This document shows positions 8,911-16,681 of a DNA stretch of 33,096 nucleotides, in pieces (the first letter of the stretch is position 1; every line of letters starts with the position of its first letter). The stretch comes from Methylococcaceae bacterium (GTDB lineage Bacteria > Pseudomonadota > Gammaproteobacteria > Methylococcales > Methylomonadaceae). Location: the NCBI GenBank assembly GCA_007280895.1, contig QYQN01000093.1, forward strand, positions 1-33,096. The letters are read 5' to 3'. The notes beneath the pieces are model-generated. The model was not told where the DNA came from and ran no database searches. It was given only the letters and a program-made list of their open reading frames with translations. The translations under genes and the position numbers were made by a program.

Positions 8911-9064
8911 GTGATAAGAAATGCTATCATAATTGCTGTAAATTGTAGAATCCTAGCCACAGGTATTAATAAGTAAATGCGTTTTTTTTCTTCACAAAAA
9001 CTAATTATGTCGCTTATCTTATTGTTTTTGATAATACTAATTAAGTTTTCAAACGATAAGCCTA

Positions 9065-10219
9065 ATGAAGCTAAACACTCTTTTTCCACGCACTAAACTT
9101 GTGCTTAACGTGACCTATTCTGCATTCCCTTCATTAGAAGAAACGTATCATCACTTTATTCATCAACATAAGCTTGAATATGATGCGGCTCAGTATGCGA
9201 TTATCCAACAGTTGCAATGCTTATATGATTCTTTAAGCAGCATTCAAGCGTATCAAACTAAATCAGTATTTTACAAATTTACCCACTCCGCACCTCAACT
9301 CGGTAAAGGCTTGTATATTTTTGGTGATGTAGGCCGTGGAAAATCAATGTTAATGGAGCTATTTCATAACAGCTGCCCGCTTAGTAACAAACGACGCGTA
9401 CACTTCAGTGTGTTTATGTTGGAAGTTCATGCCTTTATTCATGAATGCCAACAACAGCAGCGCACGGATGCTTTAGATAGATTGGCCAAAAAAATCAGTC
9501 AAACAACTGCGTTACTCTGTTTTGATGAATTTCATATTACTGACATTGCCAATGCAATGTTACTTAGCCAGTTATTTAAGCAATTATTTGCCTTAGGCGT
9601 GATGCTAGTCATCACCTCAAATCGTCACCCAAATGAGCTGTACCAGGGTGGCTTACTGCGCGAACAATTTTTAGTTTTTATTAGTATATTAGAAAGCTCT
9701 GTTGATGTGATTGAGTTACAGGCTCGGCACGATTACCGCTTAACCAAGCAAGCTCAACAGCTTAACCGCTATTATTTTCCCTTGAACACTGGGGCAGAAG
9801 ATTTTATTAACCAGCATTTATCGCAATTAGTCCCAGCAAACGCATTACATAAGCAACATGTTGAGGTACTTGGACACGGCTTTACCTTAAACACAGTGTA
9901 TGACGAGGTCATAGTGATTACTTTTGCTGAATTATGCGCCACCGCCCTAGGTCCGGCTGATTATTTGTACTTATCGCAACAATTTTCCACATTTATTATC
10001 AAAGATATTCCAAGATTAACACGCGATCATCGCAATGAGGCCAAGCGCTTAGTCACATTGATTGATGTCCTTTATGAATTTAAAAAATGCCTCATTTGTA
10101 CCGCAGAAGTTCCGGCAACTGAACTTTATCTTGATGGGGATGGAGCCTTTGAATTTAGAAGAACAGTCTCAAGATTGATTGAAATGCAAGCGATGAGCTT
10201 GCCCAGTCATGGCGAATAG
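9065..10219 (+). CDS. zapE: Cell division ATPase ZapE (AFG1-like)
   Basis: This is a 384-residue AAA+ ATPase of the AFG1/ZapE family, a division-ring-associated protein in E. coli. Walker A is GDVGRGKS (87-94), Walker B is LLCFDEF (150-156), followed by the family blocks HITDIANAMLL, VITSNRHPNELY..GL.R and VDVIEL..RHDYR. The C-terminal FxIKDIPRLTRDHRNEAKRLVTLIDVLYE and AEVPATELY segments are also typical. The start at the ATG 9065 gives an N-terminus a little longer than E. coli ZapE before the conserved HHFIHQHKLEYDAAQ region, so a start inside the frame is possible. It is divergent from lpxC with 194 bp between. The next gene on the other strand ends 14 bp after its stop. Confidence 0.95.
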   Translation: MKLNTLFPRTKLVLNVTYSAFPSLEETYHHFIHQHKLEYDAAQYAIIQQLQCLYDSLSSIQAYQTKSVFYKFTHSAPQLGKGLYIFGDVGRGKSMLMELFHNSCPLSNKRRVHFSVFMLEVHAFIHECQQQQRTDALDRLAKKISQTTALLCFDEFHITDIANAMLLSQLFKQLFALGVMLVITSNRHPNELYQGGLLREQFLVFISILESSVDVIELQARHDYRLTKQAQQLNRYYFPLNTGAEDFINQHLSQLVPANALHKQHVEVLGHGFTLNTVYDEVIVITFAELCATALGPADYLYLSQQFSTFIIKDIPRLTRDHRNEAKRLVTLIDVLYEFKKCLICTAEVPATELYLDGDGAFEFRRTVSRLIEMQAMSLPSHGE

Positions 10220-10233
10220 ATGCGCATTATGCC

Positions 10234-10386
10234 TTAATCATGCTGAGTATTTTGGGGGCTATCATTGTTATCTTTTGTTGGGAAAGATGCCTTGTTATTA
10301 ACGCTTGGCATCGTTGCTGTTCTTAATAAAACTAACGCATTACCCACCACGATAAGCAGCGCTAAAATAAAAAATACACTCCACAT
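10234..10386 (-). CDS. Small single-pass membrane protein (DUF2897-like)
   Basis: This is a 50-residue open frame. It begins MWSVFFILALLIVVGNALVL, a clear transmembrane helix, followed by LLRTATMPSVN and a polar, Asn/Asp-rich tail. It has the best Shine-Dalgarno in the area: AGGAG at about 10396-10392 on the minus strand, 5-6 bases before the ATG at 10386. The helix-G-N-x-x-x-L-L-(K/R)-x-(S/T)-A pattern resembles the small DUF2897 proteins of gammaproteobacteria, but that assignment is from memory and tentative. Function is unknown. It is divergent from the BatD gene and convergent with zapE. Confidence 0.75.
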   Translation of the reverse strand: MWSVFFILALLIVVGNALVLLRTATMPSVNNKASFPTKDNNDSPQNTQHD

Positions 10387-10411
10387 TCTTCGCTCCTGAG
10401 GGCTAAGCTAA

Positions 10412-10442
10412 TTGCAAGACGTACACCAATGCACGTTATAAT
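10412..10442 (+). promoter_or_regulatory. Possible sigma-70 promoter of the BatD gene
   Basis: TTGCAA (10412-10417) and a perfect TATAAT (10437-10442) are separated by 19 bp, slightly longer than ideal. The predicted start of transcription is about 35 bases before the BatD ATG. Confidence 0.45.
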
Positions 10443-10483
10443 TACCAAGACCTTACTTAAAATAAATTGACGATACACTAACA

Positions 10484-12244
10484 ATGATTACTTTTCGCTC
10501 ATTATTATTATTTTTTACACTGCTGCTCCTGACCACTAGCCTTACGTTTGGGCATTCAGCTCACGCACTTGAAATCGATACAAAAGTTGATCGTAATCCA
10601 GTGACCATTAATGAATCTTTTCAGATTATTTTTTCAGCACACGACAGCCCTGATCAGGATCCTGATTTTTCTCCATTAGAACAAGATTTTACTATTCTTA
10701 ACCAAAATCATTCCACAAGTATGACGTGGATCAATGGTAAATCAATTAAATTGCTTGAATGGCGCGTGCAAGTCATGGCAAAAAATACTGGCAACGTGGT
10801 CGTGCCTAGTATTGCTTTTGGTTCGGATAAAAGTTCGGGCATTTCTCTTTTAGTTACGGCAGGCATCCAAAATAATTATCGACAACAACAAAATAATCAC
10901 GCCGAGGATATGTTTTTAGATGTATCACTTAGTGCATCAACGACCTATATCCAAGCGCAAATAATTTATACCTTACGCTTATTTTCTCGTATAGATATTG
11001 CTCAAGCACGCTTAAATGAACCCACCCTCGCTGAGGCTGTCGTTGAAAAATTAGGTGACGATAGCATTTTTAATACCCAAGTTGATGGTGAAACGTACAT
11101 GGTTACAGAGCGAAAATACGCTATTTTCCCTCAAAAAAGTGGGCATTTTATTATTAAGCCAATTGATTTAACTGCGGAAATAATCAGCCAAACACAACGC
11201 CCCATGTTTAATGGTTTTTTTAATTCACAGCTGGGAAAAAGCCAACATATTCAATCAAAAGCACTAGAACTAGAGGTGAAACCTGTTCCTGAGCTATTTA
11301 AAAATCAAGCGTGGTTACCTTCTGAACAATTAACACTTACCGAATCATGGTCAGCAGACACTCAGAGTTTAACTGTGGGAGAACCGTTAACTCGCACGCT
11401 AAAAATTACCGCACAAGGCACTACGGTTGGTTTGTTGCCTGAATTAACCAATACTAGCAACGTGAGCGAAATTAAGACGTATCCTGATCAGCCGGTGTTA
11501 AAAGAAGATAAAAATGCTGATGGCGTTCACGCAGTCCGCGAAGAAAAACTGGCTTATATGTTTTCCAAGCCAGGAGACTACACGCTACCTGCCATTAAAA
11601 TTGCTTGGTTTAATACCAAAACACAACAAATGGCCGAAGCCATACTCCCTGAAGTCCACCTCACCGCCTTAGCACCTGCGGTGTCTAGTACCACCCAAGC
11701 ACCACCTGAACAAGCAGCTGAAACACGCGCTACCTCATCAGACACACCCAACAAACTCGTCACAAACACAGCTAATTTAACCGTGACAACAGCAGCTTAT
11801 TGGCCTTGGGTAGCCTTGGGTTTAACAATAGCGTGGCTGGCAACATTGATTTTTTTCTTAAGCAGACCTAAACCATCTGTAAGCAAAGCAACACTTAAGA
11901 CCGTTGATCCAAAAACTGTAGAATTAAAAGCGATTAAACAGCAGCTTAAACAAGCATGTGATAAAAATGATATGACTGAAGCAAAAAAAGTATTACTGAA
12001 CTGGGCAACATTGGCCTTTAATTTAACCAGCTTAGGTGCGCTAACTGAACACTGTGAGGCGCGCTTGCGAGATGAAATCTTGGTAATCAATGCCCTTGCC
12101 TATGGCCCAGAAACAGTTAACAATACTGCTCTCTGGAGCGGTAAACGACTTTATCAATCCTTCATTGAGCATGAAGCTCGCATAAAATTAACCCCCGAAA
12201 AAAAACTCACCAACGATGGCTTAGCGCCCTTATTTCGCTTGTAG
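10484..12244 (+). CDS. BatD-family membrane-anchored periplasmic protein (stand-alone)
   Basis: This is a 586-residue protein. It has a signal peptide (hydrophobic 5-22, AHA-type cleavage near residue 28), then EIDTKVDRNPVTINESFQIIF, the start of a BatD-type beta-sandwich domain (VDRN.V..NE.F.L). Later blocks include WRVQVMAKNTGNVVVPSIAFG, a second sandwich with GEPLTRTLKITAQG, and FSKPGDYTLPAIKIAWFNTKT. A transmembrane helix follows at about 437-458 (YWPWVALGLTIAWLA), then a cytoplasmic helical tail of about 125 residues. BatD usually works with the VWA proteins BatA and BatB and a MoxR ATPase, none of which is visible here. Function is poorly understood (stress or aerotolerance). The last 15 bp overlap the end of convergent nudE. 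Confidence 0.85.
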   Translation: MITFRSLLLFFTLLLLTTSLTFGHSAHALEIDTKVDRNPVTINESFQIIFSAHDSPDQDPDFSPLEQDFTILNQNHSTSMTWINGKSIKLLEWRVQVMAKNTGNVVVPSIAFGSDKSSGISLLVTAGIQNNYRQQQNNHAEDMFLDVSLSASTTYIQAQIIYTLRLFSRIDIAQARLNEPTLAEAVVEKLGDDSIFNTQVDGETYMVTERKYAIFPQKSGHFIIKPIDLTAEIISQTQRPMFNGFFNSQLGKSQHIQSKALELEVKPVPELFKNQAWLPSEQLTLTESWSADTQSLTVGEPLTRTLKITAQGTTVGLLPELTNTSNVSEIKTYPDQPVLKEDKNADGVHAVREEKLAYMFSKPGDYTLPAIKIAWFNTKTQQMAEAILPEVHLTALAPAVSSTTQAPPEQAAETRATSSDTPNKLVTNTANLTVTTAAYWPWVALGLTIAWLATLIFFLSRPKPSVSKATLKTVDPKTVELKAIKQQLKQACDKNDMTEAKKVLLNWATLAFNLTSLGALTEHCEARLRDEILVINALAYGPETVNNTALWSGKRLYQSFIEHEARIKLTPEKKLTNDGLAPLFRL

Positions 12245-12784
12245 CATAAACTCTTTTGCTAAAAATAACGCGGCGATGGATCGGGCTTCGGAGCAATTAC
12301 CCGTAGCAATTAATTCATTAATATTTGCTATGGGCCAAGGAATAATTTCCAGCTCTTCGGGTTCATCGCCCATTAATTTTTCCGCATAGAGTTGTTCAGC
12401 AAGAATAATTTCGGTGGTGTGTTCAAGATAAGAAGGTGCCATTGAAAAGGTCGTTAAATGCTGCAACCGTTGTGCGCCATACCCTATTTCTTCTTTTAAT
12501 TCACGATTAGCCGCTTCTAAAAAAGTTTCTCCTGCATCAACTTTGCCTTTTGGCAAACCTACTTCATATCGATGCAATCCAGCTGAATACTCTTTAATCA
12601 ATAATACGGTATCCTTATCAAGCATAGGAATCACTAATACCGCTCCATAAGATGCACCGCATTTAGCTAAGCGTTCATAATGACGTAATTGACCGTTGCT
12701 AAATTGTATCTGTAATGCCTCTATGCAAAACAATCGACTTTTAGCAACTGTCGTTTTATTAAGGATGACGGGGTGCTTGACCAT
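12230..12784 (-). CDS. nudE: ADP compounds hydrolase NudE (Nudix)
   Basis: This is a 184-residue Nudix hydrolase that cleaves ADP-ribose, NADH, Ap3A and similar compounds to AMP products. The Nudix box is complete: Gly80-x5-Glu86-x7-Arg94-Glu95-Leu96-x-Glu98-Glu99-x-Gly101 (GKVDAGETF...ANRELKEEIGYG). The N-terminal PVILNKTTVAKSRLFCIEAL.I.FSNG and later SMAPSYLEHTTEIILAEQLY and GDEPEELE.IPWP blocks match NudE rather than NudF or NudB. It is divergent from yrfG as in E. coli, with a 41-bp gap holding a Fur-box-like sequence. Its 3' end overlaps that of the BatD gene by 15 bp. Confidence 0.96.
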   Translation of the reverse strand: MVKHPVILNKTTVAKSRLFCIEALQIQFSNGQLRHYERLAKCGASYGAVLVIPMLDKDTVLLIKEYSAGLHRYEVGLPKGKVDAGETFLEAANRELKEEIGYGAQRLQHLTTFSMAPSYLEHTTEIILAEQLYAEKLMGDEPEELEIIPWPIANINELIATGNCSEARSIAALFLAKEFMLQAK

Positions 12785-12795
12785 ATTCTTACCCT

Positions 12796-12814
12796 GATAA
12801 TGATAATTATTTTT
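12796..12814. promoter_or_regulatory. Fur-box-like sequence between nudE and yrfG
   Basis: The 19 bases GATAATGATAATTATTTTT match the Fur consensus GATAATGATAATCATTATC at 16 positions by my count, including the first 12 in a row. The site lies in the short divergent spacer, 11 bp from each start codon. A/T-rich spacers can give partial matches by chance, and no iron gene is adjacent. Confidence 0.45.
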
Positions 12815-12825
12815 TACTTAGCCCT

Positions 12826-13482
12826 ATGATTAATTGGAATACCATTAATACCGTTTTACTTGATATGGACGGCACCTTGCTGGATCTTAACTTTGATAAT
12901 CATTTTTGGAAGGAGTTTGTACCGCTAAAATACGCTGAATTACATTGCTTGTCTTTAGCTGAGGCAAAAAATCAATTAATTCCACTTTTTAAACGCATGG
13001 AAGGTCAATTGGAATGGTATTGTTTAGACTTTTGGAGTGAGAAACTACAACTTGATATTAATGGTCTTAAAACAGAACTGGCAGGACTCATTACTACCTT
13101 GCCCCATGTCGTTGAGTTTTTAGAAAGACTCCAACACACTGAAAAACAAGTTATGCTTGTCACTAACGCGCACCCAAAAGGCTTAGCTTTAAAAATGGAT
13201 AAAACCTGTTTGCAGGTATTTTTTCATGCCATGATTAGCTCTCATGACATAGGCTTTGCAAAAGAACATCCTGATTTCTGGGAGGCATTTCAACTGCGTT
13301 ATCCTTTTGATAAAACAACCAGTGTGCTGATTGATGACAACCTATCTGTATTGGATTCTGCCCAACAATTTGGAATCAGGCAGTTGATTTCTGTTAGTAA
13401 ACCTGACAGCAAATTGCCTGTCCGTAATATTACTAAGTATCCCGCTATTGAAGATTTTCGCGAATTAATGCAAGGTCTTTAA
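12826..13482 (+). CDS. yrfG: GMP/IMP nucleotidase YrfG (HAD superfamily)
   Basis: This is a 218-residue HAD phosphatase. Motif I is LLDMDGTLLDL (Asp13, Asp15), with the FDNHFW segment typical of YrfG. Motif II is VTNAHP, motif III Lys is in AKEHPDFW, and motif IV is LIDDN. In E. coli YrfG dephosphorylates GMP and IMP. Adjacency to nudE is conserved, supporting orthology. The start is an ATG 41 bp from divergent nudE. Its stop overlaps that of convergent rhlB by 4 bp. Confidence 0.94.
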   Translation: MINWNTINTVLLDMDGTLLDLNFDNHFWKEFVPLKYAELHCLSLAEAKNQLIPLFKRMEGQLEWYCLDFWSEKLQLDINGLKTELAGLITTLPHVVEFLERLQHTEKQVMLVTNAHPKGLALKMDKTCLQVFFHAMISSHDIGFAKEHPDFWEAFQLRYPFDKTTSVLIDDNLSVLDSAQQFGIRQLISVSKPDSKLPVRNITKYPAIEDFRELMQGL

Positions 13483-14738
13483 TTGGGTACTGAATTAGGA
13501 TGGGGGCGTGGTAAATGCTTTTTTTTACGATCGTTTTGTTGTTGGGCAATGAACTTCTTTGCAGGTTTAAGGACCTCTACCAAAAGCGTTGGCGAGATCG
13601 CATAAACGGGGATTTTCTGTCCTATGTAAGCTTCGATATCTGGCATTGAATACGCATAATGCTCACAAATAAAACTAATTGCTACACCACTGCTGCCAAA
13701 TCGTGCAGTTCTGCCTATACGATGCACATAATCCTCAGAATCTTGCGGTAAATCATAATTAATAACATGCGATACGTCTGGAATGTGTAAACCTCGCGCG
13801 GCAACATCTGTTGCAATCAGTAAATTAATACGATCCTCTTGAAAATCAGTTAATAACCGCTGGCGCTTTTCTTGAGGAACATCGCCGCTTAGCGCCGCAG
13901 TTTTATAACCATTCACGCTTAACGTGTCTTTTAAAAGTTCTGCACAGCGCTTAGTGTTAACAAAAACAATACTACGTAACGGTAAATGATGCTTAAGTAA
14001 GCCTATAAGTAAAGGCAGTTTTTGCTCGTTAGCTGGACAATAAGCGAATTGTTCAATTGCTTTCGAGGTAACCTCTTCGCTTTCTATCTTAATCAGCACT
14101 GGATTATTCATGTGCTCATAAGCTAATTCAGTGACTTTATAAGATAAGGTGGCAGAAAATAACATGTTTAAACGCTGCTCAGCCAAAGGCATCTGCTTTA
14201 ATAAATAACGAATATCTTTAATGAAGCCTAAATCAAACATACGATCAGCTTCATCCATGACCATCACTTGCACATTTGCTAATGTAAAGGCATTTTGTCG
14301 ATAAAAATCAATAATCCGACCAGGTGTGCCAATGATAATATCCACGTTTGATTTGATTTTAGTTAACTGTTTTTGATAATCCGTCCCGCCATAAATAAGC
14401 GCGAATTTCAACGTTAAAAACTTACTTAAAAGCACGGCATCTTTATGAATTTGAATGGCTAATTCACGCGTAGGAGCTAAAATTATGGCTCGTGGATTAG
14501 TGATTTCTTCACGCTCATCGTTGAGAAGATGCTGAAACGTCGCTAATAAAAAAGCTGCCGTTTTACCCGTGCCTGTTTGTGCTTGACCAGCAATATCCTT
14601 GCCGCGCAGTGAAAGAGGCAAGGCTTTATCTTGAATAGGCGTGCAGTGATCAAAGCCTGCCTCTTTTAAACCATTCAGGATAATTTCTGATAGTTCAAGA
14701 TTGCTAAAACGAGTTTGTGTTAGATGAGTATTTTTCAT
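13479..14738 (-). CDS. rhlB: ATP-dependent RNA helicase RhlB (DEAD-box)
   Basis: This DEAD-box helicase, about 419 residues, unwinds RNA for the degradosome in E. coli. Motifs in order: TPIQ, AQTGTGKTAAF, PTRELAIQ, GTPGRIIDF, DEADRMFDLGF, SAT, IVFVNTK, DVAARGLHIPDVSHVINYDLP and HRIGRTARFG. The start KNTHLTQTRFSNLEL aligns with E. coli RhlB, so I prefer the ATG at 14738 over the in-frame ATG at 14750; neither has a clear Shine-Dalgarno. The C-terminal tail is short and basic (QQNDRKKKHLPRP). Orthology is supported by the divergent trxA-rho neighbours, the same order as in E. coli. Confidence 0.95.
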   Translation of the reverse strand: MKNTHLTQTRFSNLELSEIILNGLKEAGFDHCTPIQDKALPLSLRGKDIAGQAQTGTGKTAAFLLATFQHLLNDEREEITNPRAIILAPTRELAIQIHKDAVLLSKFLTLKFALIYGGTDYQKQLTKIKSNVDIIIGTPGRIIDFYRQNAFTLANVQVMVMDEADRMFDLGFIKDIRYLLKQMPLAEQRLNMLFSATLSYKVTELAYEHMNNPVLIKIESEEVTSKAIEQFAYCPANEQKLPLLIGLLKHHLPLRSIVFVNTKRCAELLKDTLSVNGYKTAALSGDVPQEKRQRLLTDFQEDRINLLIATDVAARGLHIPDVSHVINYDLPQDSEDYVHRIGRTARFGSSGVAISFICEHYAYSMPDIEAYIGQKIPVYAISPTLLVEVLKPAKKFIAQQQNDRKKKHLPRPHPNSVPN

Positions 14739-14825
14739 GTTGTATAGCATAACGTAAAAAGCAAACGGTTTAAAAACAAATCAATTCTTAATTTAACCAA
14801 GATACTTAGTTAAAATAAAAATAAA

Positions 14826-14854
14826 TTGACTCAGAATATTAACCCTCATATAGT
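14826..14854 (+). promoter_or_regulatory. Sigma-70 promoter of trxA
   Basis: TTGACT (14826-14831) and TATAGT (14849-14854) are spaced by exactly 17 bp, each one base away from consensus. This predicts transcription from about 14861, some 20 bases before the trxA start. Confidence 0.7.
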
Positions 14855-14882
14855 TTAAATTTTTAATAGTTGGAGAATAAAT

Positions 14883-15209
14883 GTGAGCGACCTAGTCCTA
14901 CATGTAAACGATAGCGAATTTAACGAAAAAGTAATTCAAGCAAATGGCCCAGTTTTAGTTGATTATTGGGCTGAATGGTGTGGTCCTTGTAAAATGATTG
15001 CCCCAATATTAGACGCCGTAGCGCACGATTATGAGGGCAAACTAACGGTCGTTAAAATCAATATTGATAACAATCCACAAACTCCTCAACATTATGGTGT
15101 ACGCGGTATCCCAACCTTAATGTTATTTAAAAATGGACAAGTTGAAGCAACTAAAGTTGGTGCTTTATCAAAAGCTGAATTAGCAAAGTTTATAGATAAT
15201 AATATCTAA
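14883..15209 (+). CDS. trxA: Thioredoxin 1 (TrxA)
   Basis: This is a 108-residue cytosolic thioredoxin with the active site Trp32-Cys33-Gly34-Pro35-Cys36 (AEWCGPCKM), the cis-Pro loop in [13 protein letters not shown], and the central Asp in LVDYWA. Length and sequence match E. coli TrxA. The start is a GTG at 14883, with GGAG at 14872-14875 at correct spacing. The two bases before it create an ATG followed directly by TGA (ATGTGA), so initiation at the ATG would give an immediate stop. A near-consensus promoter lies upstream. rho follows 199 bp downstream. Confidence 0.97.
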   Translation: MSDLVLHVNDSEFNEKVIQANGPVLVDYWAEWCGPCKMIAPILDAVAHDYEGKLTVVKINIDNNPQTPQHYGVRGIPTLMLFKNGQVEATKVGALSKAELAKFIDNNI

Positions 15210-15225
15210 TAAAGTTAACATTATG

Positions 15226-15408
15226 CCCAGATCTATACAATTTTCTCAATTATAAAAGATTGGACGGGTCTGGGTGCATACGTTATACTTTGCCGCGTTT
15301 AAAGTCTCCGCACCCAAGCATCTCATGCTTAATTTTATCCCTTAATTAAATCCATCCTTCCACTTAAGTAAATGTGCCTACGGTTCTATTACTTTCCAAA
15401 TTACCCTT
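15226..15408 (+). promoter_or_regulatory. rho leader: competing stems and a C-rich, G-poor stretch
   Basis: In read-through RNA from trxA, TCTGGG (15269-15274) can pair with CCCAGA (15226-15231), while the overlapping TGGGTGC (15271-15277) can pair with GCACCCA (15310-15316). The two stems share TGGG and are mutually exclusive. From about 15322 to 15408 the leader is C-rich and G-poor (about 23 C to 6 G by hand count), as expected of a Rho-loading site. rho is autoregulated through its leader in E. coli; the same is inferred here. Confidence 0.5.
15260..15289 (+). promoter_or_regulatory. Probable own promoter of rho
   Basis: TTGGAC (15260-15265) and TATACT (15284-15289) are 18 bp apart, or 17 bp to TTATAC. 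The predicted transcript would begin near 15296 and have a leader of about 110 nt. The elements sit inside the sequence that forms the competing stems. Confidence 0.55.
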
Positions 15409-16665
15409 ATGAATCTTACTGAGTTAAAGCTAAAACAAATTAGTGAAGTTATTGATATTGCAGAATCTCTTGGCCTTGAAAGTGTTGCCCGATCTCGAAA
15501 ACAAGACTTAATTTTTGCCATTTTAAAAAAGCAAGCAAAAGCAGGCGATGATATCTACGGTGATGGTGTATTAGAAATTTTACAAGATGGTTTTGGTTTT
15601 TTACGAACACCAGGGTGTTCTTACTTAGCTGGTCCAGATGATATTTATGTCTCGCCAAGTCAAATTCGACGTTTCTCTCTTAAAACTGGCGATACCATCA
15701 GCGGTAAAATTAGACCCCCAAAAGATAACGAACGCTATTTTGCGATGTTAAAAGTTGAACAAATCAACTTCGAACCACCTGAAAATACCAAGAATAAAAT
15801 CTACTTTTCCAATCTCACCCCACTTTTTGCAAAAGAACGTTTTGTACTTGAACAAGGCAATGGCTCTAGCGAAGATTTAACTGGTCGCATTATTGATTTA
15901 ATCGCTCCTATTGGTAAAGGTCAACGCGGTTTAATCGTATCCCCTCCTAAGGCTGGTAAAACCATGATTTTACAAAGTCTAGCTCAAGCGATAGCAGAAC
16001 AAAATCCTGAATGTTACCTCATTGTGTTATTAATCGATGAACGTCCTGAAGAAGTAACAGAAATGGAACGCTGCGTACGAGGCGAAGTTATTTCTAGTAC
16101 CTTTGATGAGCCAGCCACCCGCCATGTCCAAGTTGCAGAAATGGTTATTGAAAAAGCCCGTCGCTTAGTTGAACATAAACACGATGTAGTTATTCTGTTA
16201 GACTCCATTACTCGATTAGCACGCGCTTACAATACCGTCGTCCCCTCTTCTGGAAAAATTTTAACAGGCGGTGTCGATGCTAATGCTCTTGAAAAACCAA
16301 AGCGTTTCTTTGGTGCTGCACGTAACATTGAAGAAGGTGGCAGTTTAACAATTATAGCCACCGCCCTTGTCGATACAGGCTCAAGAATGGATGAGGTTAT
16401 TTACGAAGAATTTAAAGGTACGGGCAATATGGAGCTGCATTTAGATCGTAAAATTGCCGAAAAACGTATTTACCCAGCCATCAATATCAATCGATCGGGT
16501 ACTCGTAGAGAAGAATATTTAGTTGATAATGATACGCTGCAAAAAACATGGATTTTAAGAAAAATATTGCAACCCATGGATGAAACGGCAGCCTCTGAAT
16601 TCCTTATTGGTAAACTCAAAGATTTTAAAACCAATGCTGAGTTTTTTGAGTCTATGAAACGTTAA
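15409..16665 (+). CDS. rho: Transcription termination factor Rho
   Basis: This is a 418-residue hexameric RNA-dependent ATPase helicase, nearly the same length as E. coli Rho (419). The N-terminal helix bundle begins MNLTELK, followed by the cold-shock-like RNA-binding domain ([27 protein letters not shown]). Walker A is PPKAGKT at about 179-185, preceded by [10 protein letters not shown]. Walker B is [16 protein letters not shown]. The Q-loop and R-loop blocks ([27 protein letters not shown], in parts) are intact. No Shine-Dalgarno is obvious before the ATG. Its stop is 16 bp from that of convergent selO. Confidence 0.98.
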   Translation: MNLTELKLKQISEVIDIAESLGLESVARSRKQDLIFAILKKQAKAGDDIYGDGVLEILQDGFGFLRTPGCSYLAGPDDIYVSPSQIRRFSLKTGDTISGKIRPPKDNERYFAMLKVEQINFEPPENTKNKIYFSNLTPLFAKERFVLEQGNGSSEDLTGRIIDLIAPIGKGQRGLIVSPPKAGKTMILQSLAQAIAEQNPECYLIVLLIDERPEEVTEMERCVRGEVISSTFDEPATRHVQVAEMVIEKARRLVEHKHDVVILLDSITRLARAYNTVVPSSGKILTGGVDANALEKPKRFFGAARNIEEGGSLTIIATALVDTGSRMDEVIYEEFKGTGNMELHLDRKIAEKRIYPAININRSGTRREEYLVDNDTLQKTWILRKILQPMDETAASEFLIGKLKDFKTNAEFFESMKR

Positions 16666-16681
16666 CTGCGTCGCCAAATTC

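Noticed and set aside
8880-9089. 69-codon minus-strand frame with a hydrophobic C-terminus between zapE and lpxC
   Set aside because: It starts at a GTG without a ribosome-binding site, overlaps the zapE start, is very A/T-rich and ends inside the terminator-like T-tract. Better explained as leader or spacer DNA.
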